A stretch of 64,000 bases of DNA from Stenotrophomonas maltophilia R551-3 (GCF_000020665.1 NC_011071.1:3772501-3836500), one strand, 5' to 3'; positions 17,282 through 25,369 are shown, counted from the first letter of the stretch. Program-made: numbers and translations. Notes: generated by a model not told the origin, from the sequence alone.

Positions 17282-17899
17282 GTGACCCTGTCCTACCTGG
17301 CGCTGGGCGATTCGTACACCATCGGTGAAGCGGTTGCAGTCGAAGGCCGCTGGCCGCACCAGCTGGCCGCCGCGCTGCGTGCACAGGGCATTGAGCTGTC
17401 CGATCCGCAGACCATTGCGACTACCGGCTGGACCACCGACGAACTCGATGCTGGCATCGATGCGGCCGCGCCACAGGGCCCGTTCGATTTCGTCAGCCTG
17501 CTGATCGGCGTCAACAACCAGTACCGCGGGCGTCCGCTGGACGAATACCGCGTCCAGTTCCAGGCGCTGCTGCAACGTGCGATTGGCTTTGCCGGTGGTC
17601 ACCCCGAGCGTGTATTGGTGCTGTCCTTCCCCGACTGGGGCGCAACCCCGTTCGGCGCCGGTAGTGGCCGTGACCTGGCCGCGATCGAGATCGAGACCGA
17701 CGAGTTCAACGCGGCCGCCGAGGTGATCAGCACCCGGCTGGGCGTGGCCTTCGTCGATATCACCGATATCAGCCGCGCGCAGGGCGAAGACCCGACGATG
17801 ATTGCCGAGGACGGCCTGCATCCTTCGGCGCGGATGTACGCGCTGTGGAGCGCGCGCGCCCTGCCGGTGGCCGCGCACCTGCTTGGCGGCACGGACTGA
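17282..17899 (+). CDS. SGNH/GDSL-type esterase or acylhydrolase
   Basis: A cytoplasmic (no signal peptide) SGNH hydrolase of 205 residues starting at a GTG, 3 bp after the alaA stop. All four blocks are present: the nucleophile Ser in ALGDSYTIG, a Gly/Asn block (LLIGVNNQYRG), and the Asp-His pair in EDGLHPSARMY. Block II Gly lies in the TTGWTTDEL region. Such enzymes deacylate esters or thioesters; the substrate cannot be told. It is translationally close to alaA and to the next methyltransferase gene (4 bp gap). Confidence 0.9.
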   Translation: MTLSYLALGDSYTIGEAVAVEGRWPHQLAAALRAQGIELSDPQTIATTGWTTDELDAGIDAAAPQGPFDFVSLLIGVNNQYRGRPLDEYRVQFQALLQRAIGFAGGHPERVLVLSFPDWGATPFGAGSGRDLAAIEIETDEFNAAAEVISTRLGVAFVDITDISRAQGEDPTMIAEDGLHPSARMYALWSARALPVAAHLLGGTD

Positions 17900-17903
17900 G
17901 GCG

Positions 17904-18620
17904 ATGGACGGCACGCCACGGAACGGCCCGCCCCTGCCCTGCACGCCCCTGACCGCCCCGCAGGCCCGCGCGATCGCCGAGGCGTTCCGCCCAGCACAGG
18001 CCTGGGGCAGCCGCCGCGACTACTACTACACCCGCGGCAAGCTCGGCAGCGACCCGTTGTACGACGGCGTGCTGCAGCATCTGCCTGACGACGGGCAGCC
18101 GCTGCTGGACCTCGGTTGCGGGCTGGGCCTGTTCGCCCATGTGCTGCGCCAGCGCGGCGGCAGCCAGCGCTATCTGGGGGTGGACGTGGATGCCGGCAAG
18201 ATCACCCGCGCGCAACGCGCCGCCGCCCACCTGCACGATGTGCACTTCGACTGCCTGGATGTACAGGCGCCGCTGCCGGCGCAGGCCGGGCACGTCCTGC
18301 TGCTGGATGTGCTTCAGTACCTGGATGCGGGCCCACAGCAGGCCCTGCTGCGCGCGGCCAGCGCGCAGGTGGCCCACGGCGGCTGCCTGCTGCTGCGTAC
18401 ACCGCTGGCCACCGGCGATGGCCGCGACCGCACCACGCGGGTGGCGGACAGGCTGGCCTGGCTGGTCGGCTGGATGGGCACGCGACCGCGCCACTATCCG
18501 GATCCGCAGGTGCTGCAGGCGACATTGATCGAGGCCGGATTGCAGGTGACGTCGCCCCGGCCGCTGCACGGGCGTACCCCCTTCAACAGCTGGCTGCTGG
18601 TGGCGCACCGCATCCGGTAG
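17904..18620 (+). CDS. Class I SAM-dependent methyltransferase
   Basis: A cytoplasmic methyltransferase of 238 residues. Motif I is LLDLGCGLGLFAHVL, followed by the acidic loop LGVDVDAGKI, motif II DCLDVQ and a LLLDVLQYLD segment, so the SAM-binding Rossmann fold is complete. The start at 17904 is close behind the SGNH gene; the open frame extends upstream inside that gene without meaning. The TAG stop codon is formed by the first bases of a GTAG palindrome (18617-18639). Substrate unknown; the class resembles small-molecule or lipid methyltransferases. Confidence 0.88.
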   Translation: MDGTPRNGPPLPCTPLTAPQARAIAEAFRPAQAWGSRRDYYYTRGKLGSDPLYDGVLQHLPDDGQPLLDLGCGLGLFAHVLRQRGGSQRYLGVDVDAGKITRAQRAAAHLHDVHFDCLDVQAPLPAQAGHVLLLDVLQYLDAGPQQALLRAASAQVAHGGCLLLRTPLATGDGRDRTTRVADRLAWLVGWMGTRPRHYPDPQVLQATLIEAGLQVTSPRPLHGRTPFNSWLLVAHRIR

Positions 18621-18685
18621 CGCCGGGCCATGCCCGGCGGATTCCATCCATGCCGCTGCGCTCGCCGGGCGTGGCCCGGCGCTAC
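18617..18685. repeat. Inverted SMAG dimer overlapping a stop codon
   Basis: Two facing GTAGCGCCGGGC palindromes (18617-18639 plus, 18663-18685 minus) separate the convergent methyltransferase and deacetylase genes. The first GTAG supplies the methyltransferase stop codon TAG at 18618-18620. The second ends 3 bp short of the deacetylase stop. Confidence 0.88.
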
Positions 18686-18688
18686 CGG

Positions 18689-19468
18689 TTATCCGGCCGG
18701 CAGCTGCGCCTTCAACCCACGCTCGTCCAACGCCTGCAGCACGCGCTCGATGATGGCCAGGTTGTGGCCGTGCACCGCACCTTCATGCAGCAGCACGATG
18801 GCGCCCGGGCGCAGGTCCGGCAGCAGCCGTGCCAGCACGCCATCCGGCGTGCAGCCGACCCCGTCGAAGCCGCGCGCGCTCCAGCCCACCCGGACCAGGC
18901 CCAACCGCTGCAGCACCGGCGCTACGAACGGATTGGTCATGCCCACCACCGAGCGGTACCAGCGCACCGGCTGGCCACCCAGCGCCTGCAGTGCGTGCTG
19001 GCAGCCCTCGATCTCGGCGCGCATCGCGGCCGGGCCCAGCCGCCAGAAGCGCGCCTGCGGGTGGCTGTGGCTGTGATTGCCCAGGTCGTGGCCACGGCGC
19101 AGGATCTCGGTCACCAGTTCCGGCTGCGCCAGCGCTCGTTCCCCCACCAGGAAGAAGGTCGCACGTGCCTGGTGGCGGTCCAGCAGGTCGAGCACGGCAC
19201 GGGTTTCCGGGCCGGGACCGTCATCAATGGTGAGCCAGACCGTGTTGCCAGCATCCGGAACCCGGCTCAGCACCGGCGCATAGAAGCGGCTGTTGGGCAG
19301 GAACACCGGCACCATGAACAGCGCATGGCTGGCCACCATCAGCGGCAGGCCCCAATACCAACCGGCCAGCCCCCATACCAGGATCACGACCAGCTGCGAC
19401 GCCACCAGCCAAGGCAGCCAGCGCCAGGGGCGGGCCGGGATGCGATGCAATGTTCCTGTGTTGCTCAT
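18689..19468 (-). CDS. Polysaccharide deacetylase (NodB homology), membrane-anchored
   Basis: A predicted inner-membrane-anchored carbohydrate esterase of 259 residues. Two N-terminal membrane segments (about 18-37 and 40-57) precede a NodB domain: the TFDD-type motif is present as LTIDDGPG (D82, D83), and the metal histidines as GNHSHSH (H132, H136). RWYRSVVG replaces the usual RxPxG, and LLHEGAVHG resembles the LLH motif 5. It would remove acetyl groups from an envelope glycan or glycolipid. I start at MSNTGTLHR, since five further upstream residues have no support. It is divergent from the glutaredoxin gene. Confidence 0.88.
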   Translation of the reverse strand: MSNTGTLHRIPARPWRWLPWLVASQLVVILVWGLAGWYWGLPLMVASHALFMVPVFLPNSRFYAPVLSRVPDAGNTVWLTIDDGPGPETRAVLDLLDRHQARATFFLVGERALAQPELVTEILRRGHDLGNHSHSHPQARFWRLGPAAMRAEIEGCQHALQALGGQPVRWYRSVVGMTNPFVAPVLQRLGLVRVGWSARGFDGVGCTPDGVLARLLPDLRPGAIVLLHEGAVHGHNLAIIERVLQALDERGLKAQLPAG

Positions 19469-19527
19469 CCCCCATGATGCCATGGGGGTTAGAATTAGCG
19501 ATTCGAATTCCCGGAACCCCGACGTCC

Positions 19528-20454
19528 ATGTCCCTCGATCCCGCCCTGCGTTCGCGCATCGAAACCATCCTCAACGACAACCGCGTCGTGCTGTTCATGA
19601 AGGGCCAGCCGTCGATGCCGCAGTGTGGTTTCTCGGCCAAGGCCGTGGGCGCCCTGCAGGACCTCGGCGTCGAGTTCGCCCATGTCAACGTGCTGGCCGA
19701 CCAGGAAATCCGTGAGGGCATCAAGGCCTATGGCGACTGGCCGACGATCCCGCAGCTGTACATCGACGGCGAACTGGTCGGCGGCAGCGACATCGTGCTG
19801 CAGATGGCCGCCAGTGGCGAGCTGAGCAGCGTGCTCGGCCTGGCCGCACCGGACCGCACCCCGCCGAGCATCACCGTCACCCCGGCCGCCGTGGAAATGC
19901 TCAAGGGCGCGTTGGCCGACGCCCCGGGCGCCGCCCTGCAGCTGAGCATCGACGCCGGCTTCCAGCCGAACTTCCAGCTGGCCCCGCACGACGAAGGCGC
20001 GATCGCCGCCGAGTCCAACGGCCTGCGCGTGCAGTTCGACCTGGCCAGCGCCCGTCGCGCCAATGGCATCACCATCGACTGGGTGGACGACATCCGCGGC
20101 AAGGGCCTGGCGATCGACAACCCGAACGCGCCCAAGCCGGTACAGGAAATCAGCGTGCGTGATGCCGACGACCTGGTGCGTGCCGGCAACATCACCCTGG
20201 TGGACGTGCGCCCGGCCGACGAGCGCGCCATCGCCGCGGTCGGCGTGCCGTTCAAGAGCTTCGACGGCAACGGCCGCGCCGAGCTGGAAGCCCTGCCCAA
20301 GGACACCGCGCTGGCCTTCATGTGCCACCACGGTGGCCGCAGTGCGCAGGCCGCCGAGCAGTTCCGCGCCCTGGGCTTCACCAAGGTGTTCAACGTCACC
20401 GGCGGCATCAACGCCTGGTCGGAAGACGTGGACAACGGCGTGCCGAAGTACTGA
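19528..20454 (+). CDS. CGFS monothiol glutaredoxin fused to a cysteine-less A-type-like domain and a rhodanese domain
   Basis: A cytoplasmic three-domain protein of 308 residues. Residues 1-105 are a Grx4/GrxD-type glutaredoxin with the CGFS site (C33), WPTIPQLYIDGELVGG and SDIVLQMAASGEL, known to bind 2Fe-2S clusters with glutathione and deliver iron. Residues 113-203 resemble an IscA/ErpA fold (TPAAVEMLKGAL ... DWVDDIRGKGLAIDNPN) but have none of the cluster-binding cysteines. Residues 208-308 are a rhodanese with active-site C266 (CHHGGRS). The fusion of iron carrier, scaffold-like and sulfur-transfer domains points to Fe-S cluster assembly or repair. Start MSLDPALRSR at 19528. A perfect 30-bp hairpin follows the gene. 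Confidence 0.88.
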   Translation: MSLDPALRSRIETILNDNRVVLFMKGQPSMPQCGFSAKAVGALQDLGVEFAHVNVLADQEIREGIKAYGDWPTIPQLYIDGELVGGSDIVLQMAASGELSSVLGLAAPDRTPPSITVTPAAVEMLKGALADAPGAALQLSIDAGFQPNFQLAPHDEGAIAAESNGLRVQFDLASARRANGITIDWVDDIRGKGLAIDNPNAPKPVQEISVRDADDLVRAGNITLVDVRPADERAIAAVGVPFKSFDGNGRAELEALPKDTALAFMCHHGGRSAQAAEQFRALGFTKVFNVTGGINAWSEDVDNGVPKY

Positions 20455-20463
20455 TCGGCACTG

Positions 20464-20530
20464 AAAAAGGGGACGGAGGGGATTAAGTCGTTTGTGCCTC
20501 AAACGACTTAATCCCCTCCGTCCCCTTTTT
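20464..20530. terminator. Perfect 30-bp-stem palindrome, bidirectional terminator
   Basis: Two 30-nt arms (20464-20493 and 20501-20530) are exactly complementary around a 7-nt loop. The A5 and T5 ends give T-tracts on both strands, and the stem carries GGGGACGGAGGGGATTAAG. It separates convergent genes, starting 10 bp after one stop and ending 1 bp before the other. The perfection of the stem suggests a recently inserted or gene-converted repeat rather than an ordinary terminator. Confidence 0.85.
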
Positions 20531-20531
20531 C

Positions 20532-21071
20532 TTAGCCGGCGAACCCGCCTTCGGCCAGGTAATCCAGTTCTTCCGGCGTGGGGATGCGGCCCAGCACGGC
20601 GTTGCGATGCGGGAAGCGACCGAAGCGGCGGATGATGTCGCGGTGCAGTTCGGCGTACTGCAGGTATTCCTTGTCACCCAGCACGTCGAACATCGCCACC
20701 GAGCGGTCCTGGTCCAGCGGATCCTCGGAGTGCTCGAACGGCAGGTAGATGAAGGCGCGCAGCTTGGGCACCAGCTGCAGGTCCAGGCCTTCCTCGATGG
20801 CACGCATGGCGTAATGCCGCGCCAGGCCGTCGGTCGCATAGGAATGCGCGGTACCACGGAAGCAGTTGCGCGGGAACTGGTCCAGCAGCAGCATCAGGGC
20901 CAGCGCCCCTTCGGCACTGCCCAGCCAATGCTCGCGCCCGCGCGAAGCCGCTGCGAAATGCTCATCCAGAAACAACTGGCGGAACTGCGCGTCGAACGCG
21001 TCGTCGCGGGCGAACCACTTCGCAGGGCCCGCCTCCTTCCAGAATTCCACCACTTGCGCGGCAACGTCCAT
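20532..21071 (-). CDS. DUF924 family protein
   Basis: An alpha-helical cytoplasmic protein of 179 residues. The family signature is clear: EVVxFW-like start (QVVEFWKEAGP), KWFARDDAFDAQF, LLLDQFPRN, FIYLPFEHSED and FPHRN..LGR near the end. Length is normal for DUF924. Biochemical role is not known; the fold is TPR/ferritin-like helical. It lies 43 bp upstream of nothing on its own strand except the AMP nucleosidase gene, which is transcribed ahead of it in the same direction and may share its mRNA. Confidence 0.85.
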   Translation of the reverse strand: MDVAAQVVEFWKEAGPAKWFARDDAFDAQFRQLFLDEHFAAASRGREHWLGSAEGALALMLLLDQFPRNCFRGTAHSYATDGLARHYAMRAIEEGLDLQLVPKLRAFIYLPFEHSEDPLDQDRSVAMFDVLGDKEYLQYAELHRDIIRRFGRFPHRNAVLGRIPTPEELDYLAEGGFAG

Positions 21072-21114
21072 TACCTACTCCCAGGCCCGGACGCCCCGCG
21101 CCCGGCCTTCATCA

Positions 21115-21891
21115 TCATTCGTCGAAGCGCAGGTGGCGGACCGACTTGCCGTTGCGCCGGATAAGCTTAAGCGCCTCGATACCGATCTGGATATGGTTTT
21201 CCACGAACTGGGAGCTGACCTTGGCATCGGAGGCCTCGGTCTTGACCCCGTCCGGGATCATCGGCTGGTCCGAAACCAGCAGCAGCGCGCCGCTGGGGAT
21301 GTGGTTGGCGAAGCCGGCGGCGAACACCGTAGCCGTTTCCATGTCGATGGCCATGCAGCGCATTGCCCGCAGCCGCTCCTTGAAGGCCTCGTCGTGCTCC
21401 CAGACCCGGCGGTTGGTGGTGTAGACGGTGCCGGTCCAGTAATCGTGGCCGAGGTCGCGGATCATGGTCGAAACCGCACGCTGCAGCGCGAAGGCCGGCA
21501 GCGCCGGTACTTCCGGTGGCAGGTAGTCGCCCGAGGTGCCCTCGCCGCGGATCGCCGCGATCGGGAGCACCAGGTCGCCCAGCTGGTTCTTGCGCTTGAG
21601 GCCGCCGCACTTGCCCAGGAACAACACCGCCTTGGGCATCACCGCCGACAGCAGGTCCATGATGATCGCGGCATTGGGACTGCCCATGCCGAAATTGATC
21701 ATGGTGATGCCATCGATGGTGGCACTGGCCATCGGCCGGTCCAGGCCGATGACCGGCGCACCGGTCAGCTCCGAGAACGTATGCAGGTAGCCGCCGAAGT
21801 TGGTCAGCAGGATGTGCTGGCCGAACTGGTCCAGCGGTACGCCGGTATAGCGCGGCAGCCAGTTGTCGACGATTTCCTGCTTGCTCTTCAT
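21115..21891 (-). CDS. amn: AMP nucleosidase, short form
   Basis: A cytoplasmic nucleoside phosphorylase-fold enzyme of 258 residues, predicted to split AMP into adenine and ribose 5-phosphate. It corresponds to the catalytic half of E. coli Amn only, lacking the N-terminal regulatory domain, as is usual in Xanthomonadaceae. Supporting motifs are TITMINFGMGSPNAAI-like residues 63-77, LGKCGGLK, RGEGTSGDYLPPEVPAL, YTTNRRVWEHDEAF, and the ribose/purine site CMAIDMETATVFA with the following LLLVSDQPMIPDGVK. The DUF924 gene follows after 43 bp. Confidence 0.87.
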   Translation of the reverse strand: MKSKQEIVDNWLPRYTGVPLDQFGQHILLTNFGGYLHTFSELTGAPVIGLDRPMASATIDGITMINFGMGSPNAAIIMDLLSAVMPKAVLFLGKCGGLKRKNQLGDLVLPIAAIRGEGTSGDYLPPEVPALPAFALQRAVSTMIRDLGHDYWTGTVYTTNRRVWEHDEAFKERLRAMRCMAIDMETATVFAAGFANHIPSGALLLVSDQPMIPDGVKTEASDAKVSSQFVENHIQIGIEALKLIRRNGKSVRHLRFDE

Positions 21892-22044
21892 GGACGGTCC
21901 GGTACGGCGGGGGACCGGCTATTTTCGGCCAGCCGGGCGATGCCGTCGAGCAGCCGCACGCCACCATGTGAAGAAGGTCACTTGGCAAGCACGCCACCGC
22001 CCGGCTAGCGTCGGCGGCTTGGACTACGCCGCGAGGGGAACTGC

Positions 22045-23454
22045 ATGGCATCGACGTTGTTGCGCGCCGGGGTGGCACTGGCGCTGCTTTCATTGAGCAC
22101 GGCACCGGCAGTGGGCGCCTCGCGCTTCGTCGCCGATCCCTATCCCAGCACCTACCAGGCGCATCCCGATGCGCCAGTGCTGATCCAGAACGCTACCGTG
22201 CTGACTGGCACCGGCCAGCGGCTGGACAACGCCGACGTGCTGCTGCGCGATGGTCGCATCGTCGCGGTCGGCCGCCAGCTGCAGGCTGACCCCGGCATCG
22301 CCCGCATCGACGCGCAGGGCAAGTGGGTGACCCCGGGCCTGATAGACGTGCACTCGCATCTGGGCGTGTACCCCAGCCCCGGTGTTGGCGCGCACAGCGA
22401 CGGCAACGAGATGACCGCACCGGTCACCGCCAATGTCTGGGCCGAACACTCGGTGTGGCCGCAGGACCCGGGCTTCGCCACCGCGCTGGCCGGCGGCGTG
22501 ACCAGCATGCAGGTGCTGCCGGGCTCGGCCAACCTGGTGGGGGGCCGCGGCGTGACCCTCAAGAACGTACCCGCGGTGACCTACCAGGCGATGAAGTTCC
22601 CCGGTGCGCCCTGGGGCCTGAAGATGGCCTGCGGTGAGAATCCCAAGCGGGTCTACGGCGAAGGCAAGGGCGTAACCCCGGCCACGCGCATGGGCAACGT
22701 GGCCGGCTATCGCGCGGCCTTCATCGATGCCGCCGACTACATCGCCAAGAACAAACCCAAGCCGGCCAAGCGCAAGGGCTGGTTCGGCAACGACAAGGGC
22801 GACAGTGCCGGTGATGCCGGCGGCAAGCGCGATCTCAAGCTGGACACCCTGGCCGGTGCGATCGAAGGCGACATCCGCGTGCACATCCACTGCTACCGCG
22901 CCGACGAGATGGCCACCATGCTCGACCTGGCCAAGGAGTTCGGCTTCAAGGTCGCTGCGTTCCACCATGGCGTGGAGGCCTACAAGCTGGCCGACCGGCT
23001 GGCCGCCGACGGCGTCTGCGGCGCGTTGTGGGCCGACTGGTGGGGCTTCAAGATGGAAGCCTTCGACGGTATCCCGGAGAACATCGCGCTGGTCGACCGC
23101 CCGAAGAACAGCTGCGCCATCGTCCACTCCGATTCACCCGAGGGCGTCCAGCGCCTGAACCAGGAAGCCGCCAAGGTGATGGCCTCCGCGCGACGCGCAC
23201 GCATGCCGGAGATCACGCCCGAACATGCCATCACCTGGATGACCGCCAACGCCGCCAAGGCGCTGGGCATCGAAGGCCAGACCGGCACCCTGGAGGCCGG
23301 CAAGATGGCCGACGTGGTGGTGTGGAATGGCAATCCCTTCAGTTCGTATGCACTGGCCGAACAGGTCTTCATTGATGGCCGCAGGTTGTACGACCGCAGC
23401 ACGCCGCAAGCGACGCCGCGTTCCGATTTCCAGCTTGGCCAGGAGGTGCGCTGA
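22045..23454 (+). CDS. Secreted metal-dependent amidohydrolase
   Basis: A predicted periplasmic amidohydrolase-superfamily enzyme of 469 residues with a signal peptide (cleavage near VGASRF). The metal ligands are complete: DVHSHLG (HxH), HIHCYR (His), AAFHHGVEA (His) and IVHSDSPEG (Asp). The C-terminal beta-sandwich motif GTLEAGKMADVVVWNGNPF is typical of imidazolonepropionase-like family members. A Lys/Gly-rich insertion (around residues 232-262) is unusual. Its stop codon overlaps the start of a paralogous amidohydrolase gene (TGATG, 23452-23456). The natural substrate, perhaps a dipeptide or cyclic amide, is unknown. Confidence 0.9.
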   Translation: MASTLLRAGVALALLSLSTAPAVGASRFVADPYPSTYQAHPDAPVLIQNATVLTGTGQRLDNADVLLRDGRIVAVGRQLQADPGIARIDAQGKWVTPGLIDVHSHLGVYPSPGVGAHSDGNEMTAPVTANVWAEHSVWPQDPGFATALAGGVTSMQVLPGSANLVGGRGVTLKNVPAVTYQAMKFPGAPWGLKMACGENPKRVYGEGKGVTPATRMGNVAGYRAAFIDAADYIAKNKPKPAKRKGWFGNDKGDSAGDAGGKRDLKLDTLAGAIEGDIRVHIHCYRADEMATMLDLAKEFGFKVAAFHHGVEAYKLADRLAADGVCGALWADWWGFKMEAFDGIPENIALVDRPKNSCAIVHSDSPEGVQRLNQEAAKVMASARRARMPEITPEHAITWMTANAAKALGIEGQTGTLEAGKMADVVVWNGNPFSSYALAEQVFIDGRRLYDRSTPQATPRSDFQLGQEVR

Positions 23455-24716
23455 TGGGCGTGTTGAACAAGCGTCGCCGGGCATGGCCCGGCGCTACCGT
23501 GGTGGCGTTGCTGTTGCTGGCAACCACGGCATCGGCGCAGGACCTGCTGGTGCGCAACGCAACGGTGCACACCGCCAGCACGCGTGGCAGCCTGCAGAAC
23601 GCCGATGTGCTGGTGCAGGGCGGCATCATCCGCGCGGTGGGCAACGGCCTGTCGGCGCCGGCCGGCGCCACCGTGGTCGAGGCCAATGGCCGTCCCCTGA
23701 CACCGGCACTGTTCGGTGGCATCACCGAGACTGGCATCGAAGAAGTTTCCGGTGAATCGAGCACGGTGGACAGTTCTCTGAAGATCGGCGAGCAACCGCT
23801 GCGGCCGGAATTCGACGTCACCCTCGCCTACAACCCGGCTTCAGTGCTGATTCCGGTAACGCGGCTGGAAGGCATCGGCTTCACTGCGCTGGGCGCCGCC
23901 ACCGGCGGTGGCTTCGTGGCCGGCCAGGGCGGCGTGATGCGGCTGGATGGCAGCATCGATCCGATCGGTCCGCGCGCGCTGTTCCTGCGCATCGGCGCAG
24001 CGGCCTCAGAACTGACCGGCCATTCGCGCGCCGCACAGTGGATGCTGCTGCAGCAGATGATCGACGAGGCGCGTGGCCAGGTGGCTGCGGACTCGCCGCA
24101 TGCGTTGCTGACCCCGGCCGGGCGCCGCACGCTCAGCCGTTACCTGGCCGGCCAGGGCCGCGTCGTGGTGGAAGTGGACCGTGCCGCCGACATCCGCCAG
24201 CTGCTGCGCTGGGCCGCCCGCGAGAAAGTGAAGATTGCCATCGCCGGCGCCAGCGAAGCCTGGCAGGTGGCCCCGGAACTGGCCGCTGCGCACGTGCCGG
24301 TGTTCGTCGACGTGCTGGCCAATCTGCCCGCCAGCTTCGACCAGATCGGTGCCACCCTGGAAAACGCTGCGCGCCTGCAGCGTGCTGGCGTAGCAGTCTC
24401 CTTCGTGCAGCGCGGCGACGCCACCCACAACGCGCGCAAGATGCGCCAGCTGGCCGGCAACGCGGTGGCCAACGGCCTGCCGTGGGCCGATGGCCTGGCC
24501 GGGCTGACCCGGGTGCCTGCACAGGCGTTCGGGGTGGCCGACCAGATCGGCAGCATCGAGCCCGGCAAGCGCGCCGACCTGGTGCTGTGGGAAGGCGATC
24601 CGCTGGACGTGGCGCACTATGCCGAGCAGGTCTGGCTGGGCGGCCGTGCGATGCCGATGCGCTCGCGCCAGACCGAACTGCGTGACCGCTACCTGCAGCG
24701 CAACGCGCAGCCCTGA
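23454..24716 (+). CDS. Amidohydrolase paralog lacking the metal-binding motifs
   Basis: A predicted secreted amidohydrolase-fold protein of 420 residues, paralogous to its upstream neighbour. The N-terminal sandwich (LLVRNATVHTAS ... NADVLVQGGIIRAVG) and the C-terminal GSIEPGKRADLVLWEGDPL are intact. The HxH site is replaced by TPALFGGITETGIEEV, and the HSD site by FVQRGDATH, so metal catalysis by the usual mechanism is unlikely. It may be a structural partner of the first enzyme, with which it shares a 1-nt stop/start overlap. The region encoding the start of its signal peptide (KRRRAWPGAT) is itself a GTAG palindrome (23475-23497). Confidence 0.85.
   Translation: MGVLNKRRRAWPGATVVALLLLATTASAQDLLVRNATVHTASTRGSLQNADVLVQGGIIRAVGNGLSAPAGATVVEANGRPLTPALFGGITETGIEEVSGESSTVDSSLKIGEQPLRPEFDVTLAYNPASVLIPVTRLEGIGFTALGAATGGGFVAGQGGVMRLDGSIDPIGPRALFLRIGAAASELTGHSRAAQWMLLQQMIDEARGQVAADSPHALLTPAGRRTLSRYLAGQGRVVVEVDRAADIRQLLRWAAREKVKIAIAGASEAWQVAPELAAAHVPVFVDVLANLPASFDQIGATLENAARLQRAGVAVSFVQRGDATHNARKMRQLAGNAVANGLPWADGLAGLTRVPAQAFGVADQIGSIEPGKRADLVLWEGDPLDVAHYAEQVWLGGRAMPMRSRQTELRDRYLQRNAQP
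23475..23497 (-). repeat. SMAG-type palindrome inside a coding region
   Basis: CGCCGGGCATGGCCCGGCGCTAC, the minus-strand form of the GTAG repeat, lies 21 bp inside the second amidohydrolase gene. It encodes the basic and early part of the signal peptide (RRAWPGAT). All other copies found in this window are between genes or touch a stop codon. Confidence 0.85.
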
Positions 24717-24736
24717 CCGCACACGAGGACACACCG

Positions 24737-25369
24737 ATGGCGACACTGCGCTGGTACTTCGACTTCATCTCTCCGTACTCCTACCTGCACTGGCAGAAGC
24801 TGAAGCAGCTGCCGCAGTTCGCGCAGATCCAGACCGTGCCGATCGCCTTCGGTGCGGTGCTGCATCACCTTGGCAATCTCGGTCCGGCGGAGATTCCGGC
24901 CAAGCGGCGCTTCATCTACCGCCAGCTGCTGTGGACCGCGCAGGCCGAGGGCACGCCGCTGCGCTTCCCGCCGGGCCATCCGTTCAACCCGTTGTCCGCC
25001 CTGCGCCTGTGCCTGGCCGCCGGTGCCAGCATGCAGGCGGTGGACGCGCTGTTCGACTGGATCTGGCGCGACGGCAATGCCGCCGACAGCGCCGAGGCGC
25101 TGCGCGAGCCCGGCGCCCGGCTGGGCATCGATGATGTCGCCACGGCCATCGCCGAACCGGCGGTCAAGGAGCAGTTGCGGCGCAATACCGAAGCCGCGAT
25201 CAGCGCCGGCGTGTTCGGTGTGCCGACCCTGGCCATCGACGGGGAACTGTTCTGGGGCAACGACGCCCACCCGCTGATGGCCGCGGTGCTGGCCGATCCG
25301 GGCCTGCTGCGGCAGCCCGAATGGCAGCGCCTGGCCACCCTGCCGGTGGCGGTGCAGCGCAGTCGCTGA
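24737..25369 (+). CDS. 2-hydroxychromene-2-carboxylate isomerase-like (DsbA-fold) protein
   Basis: A cytoplasmic kappa-class glutathione-transferase-like protein of 210 residues. LRWYFDFISPYSYLHW at the start carries the Ser that replaces the thioredoxin CxxC in HCCA isomerases. GVFGVPTLAIDGELFWGND at the end is the cis-Pro and glutathione-site region. Family members isomerise 2-hydroxychromene-2-carboxylate in naphthalene breakdown or act on glutathione adducts, but no aromatic pathway is nearby, so the substrate is open. It follows the amidohydrolase pair by 20 bp and is probably co-transcribed. Confidence 0.87.
   Translation: MATLRWYFDFISPYSYLHWQKLKQLPQFAQIQTVPIAFGAVLHHLGNLGPAEIPAKRRFIYRQLLWTAQAEGTPLRFPPGHPFNPLSALRLCLAAGASMQAVDALFDWIWRDGNAADSAEALREPGARLGIDDVATAIAEPAVKEQLRRNTEAAISAGVFGVPTLAIDGELFWGNDAHPLMAAVLADPGLLRQPEWQRLATLPVAVQRSR

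Noticed and set aside
15881..17944. Long N-terminal extension of the rsgA frame across alaA and the SGNH gene
   Set aside because: The RsgA fold begins near 15880; the extension lies antisense to two good genes and has no protein-like features.
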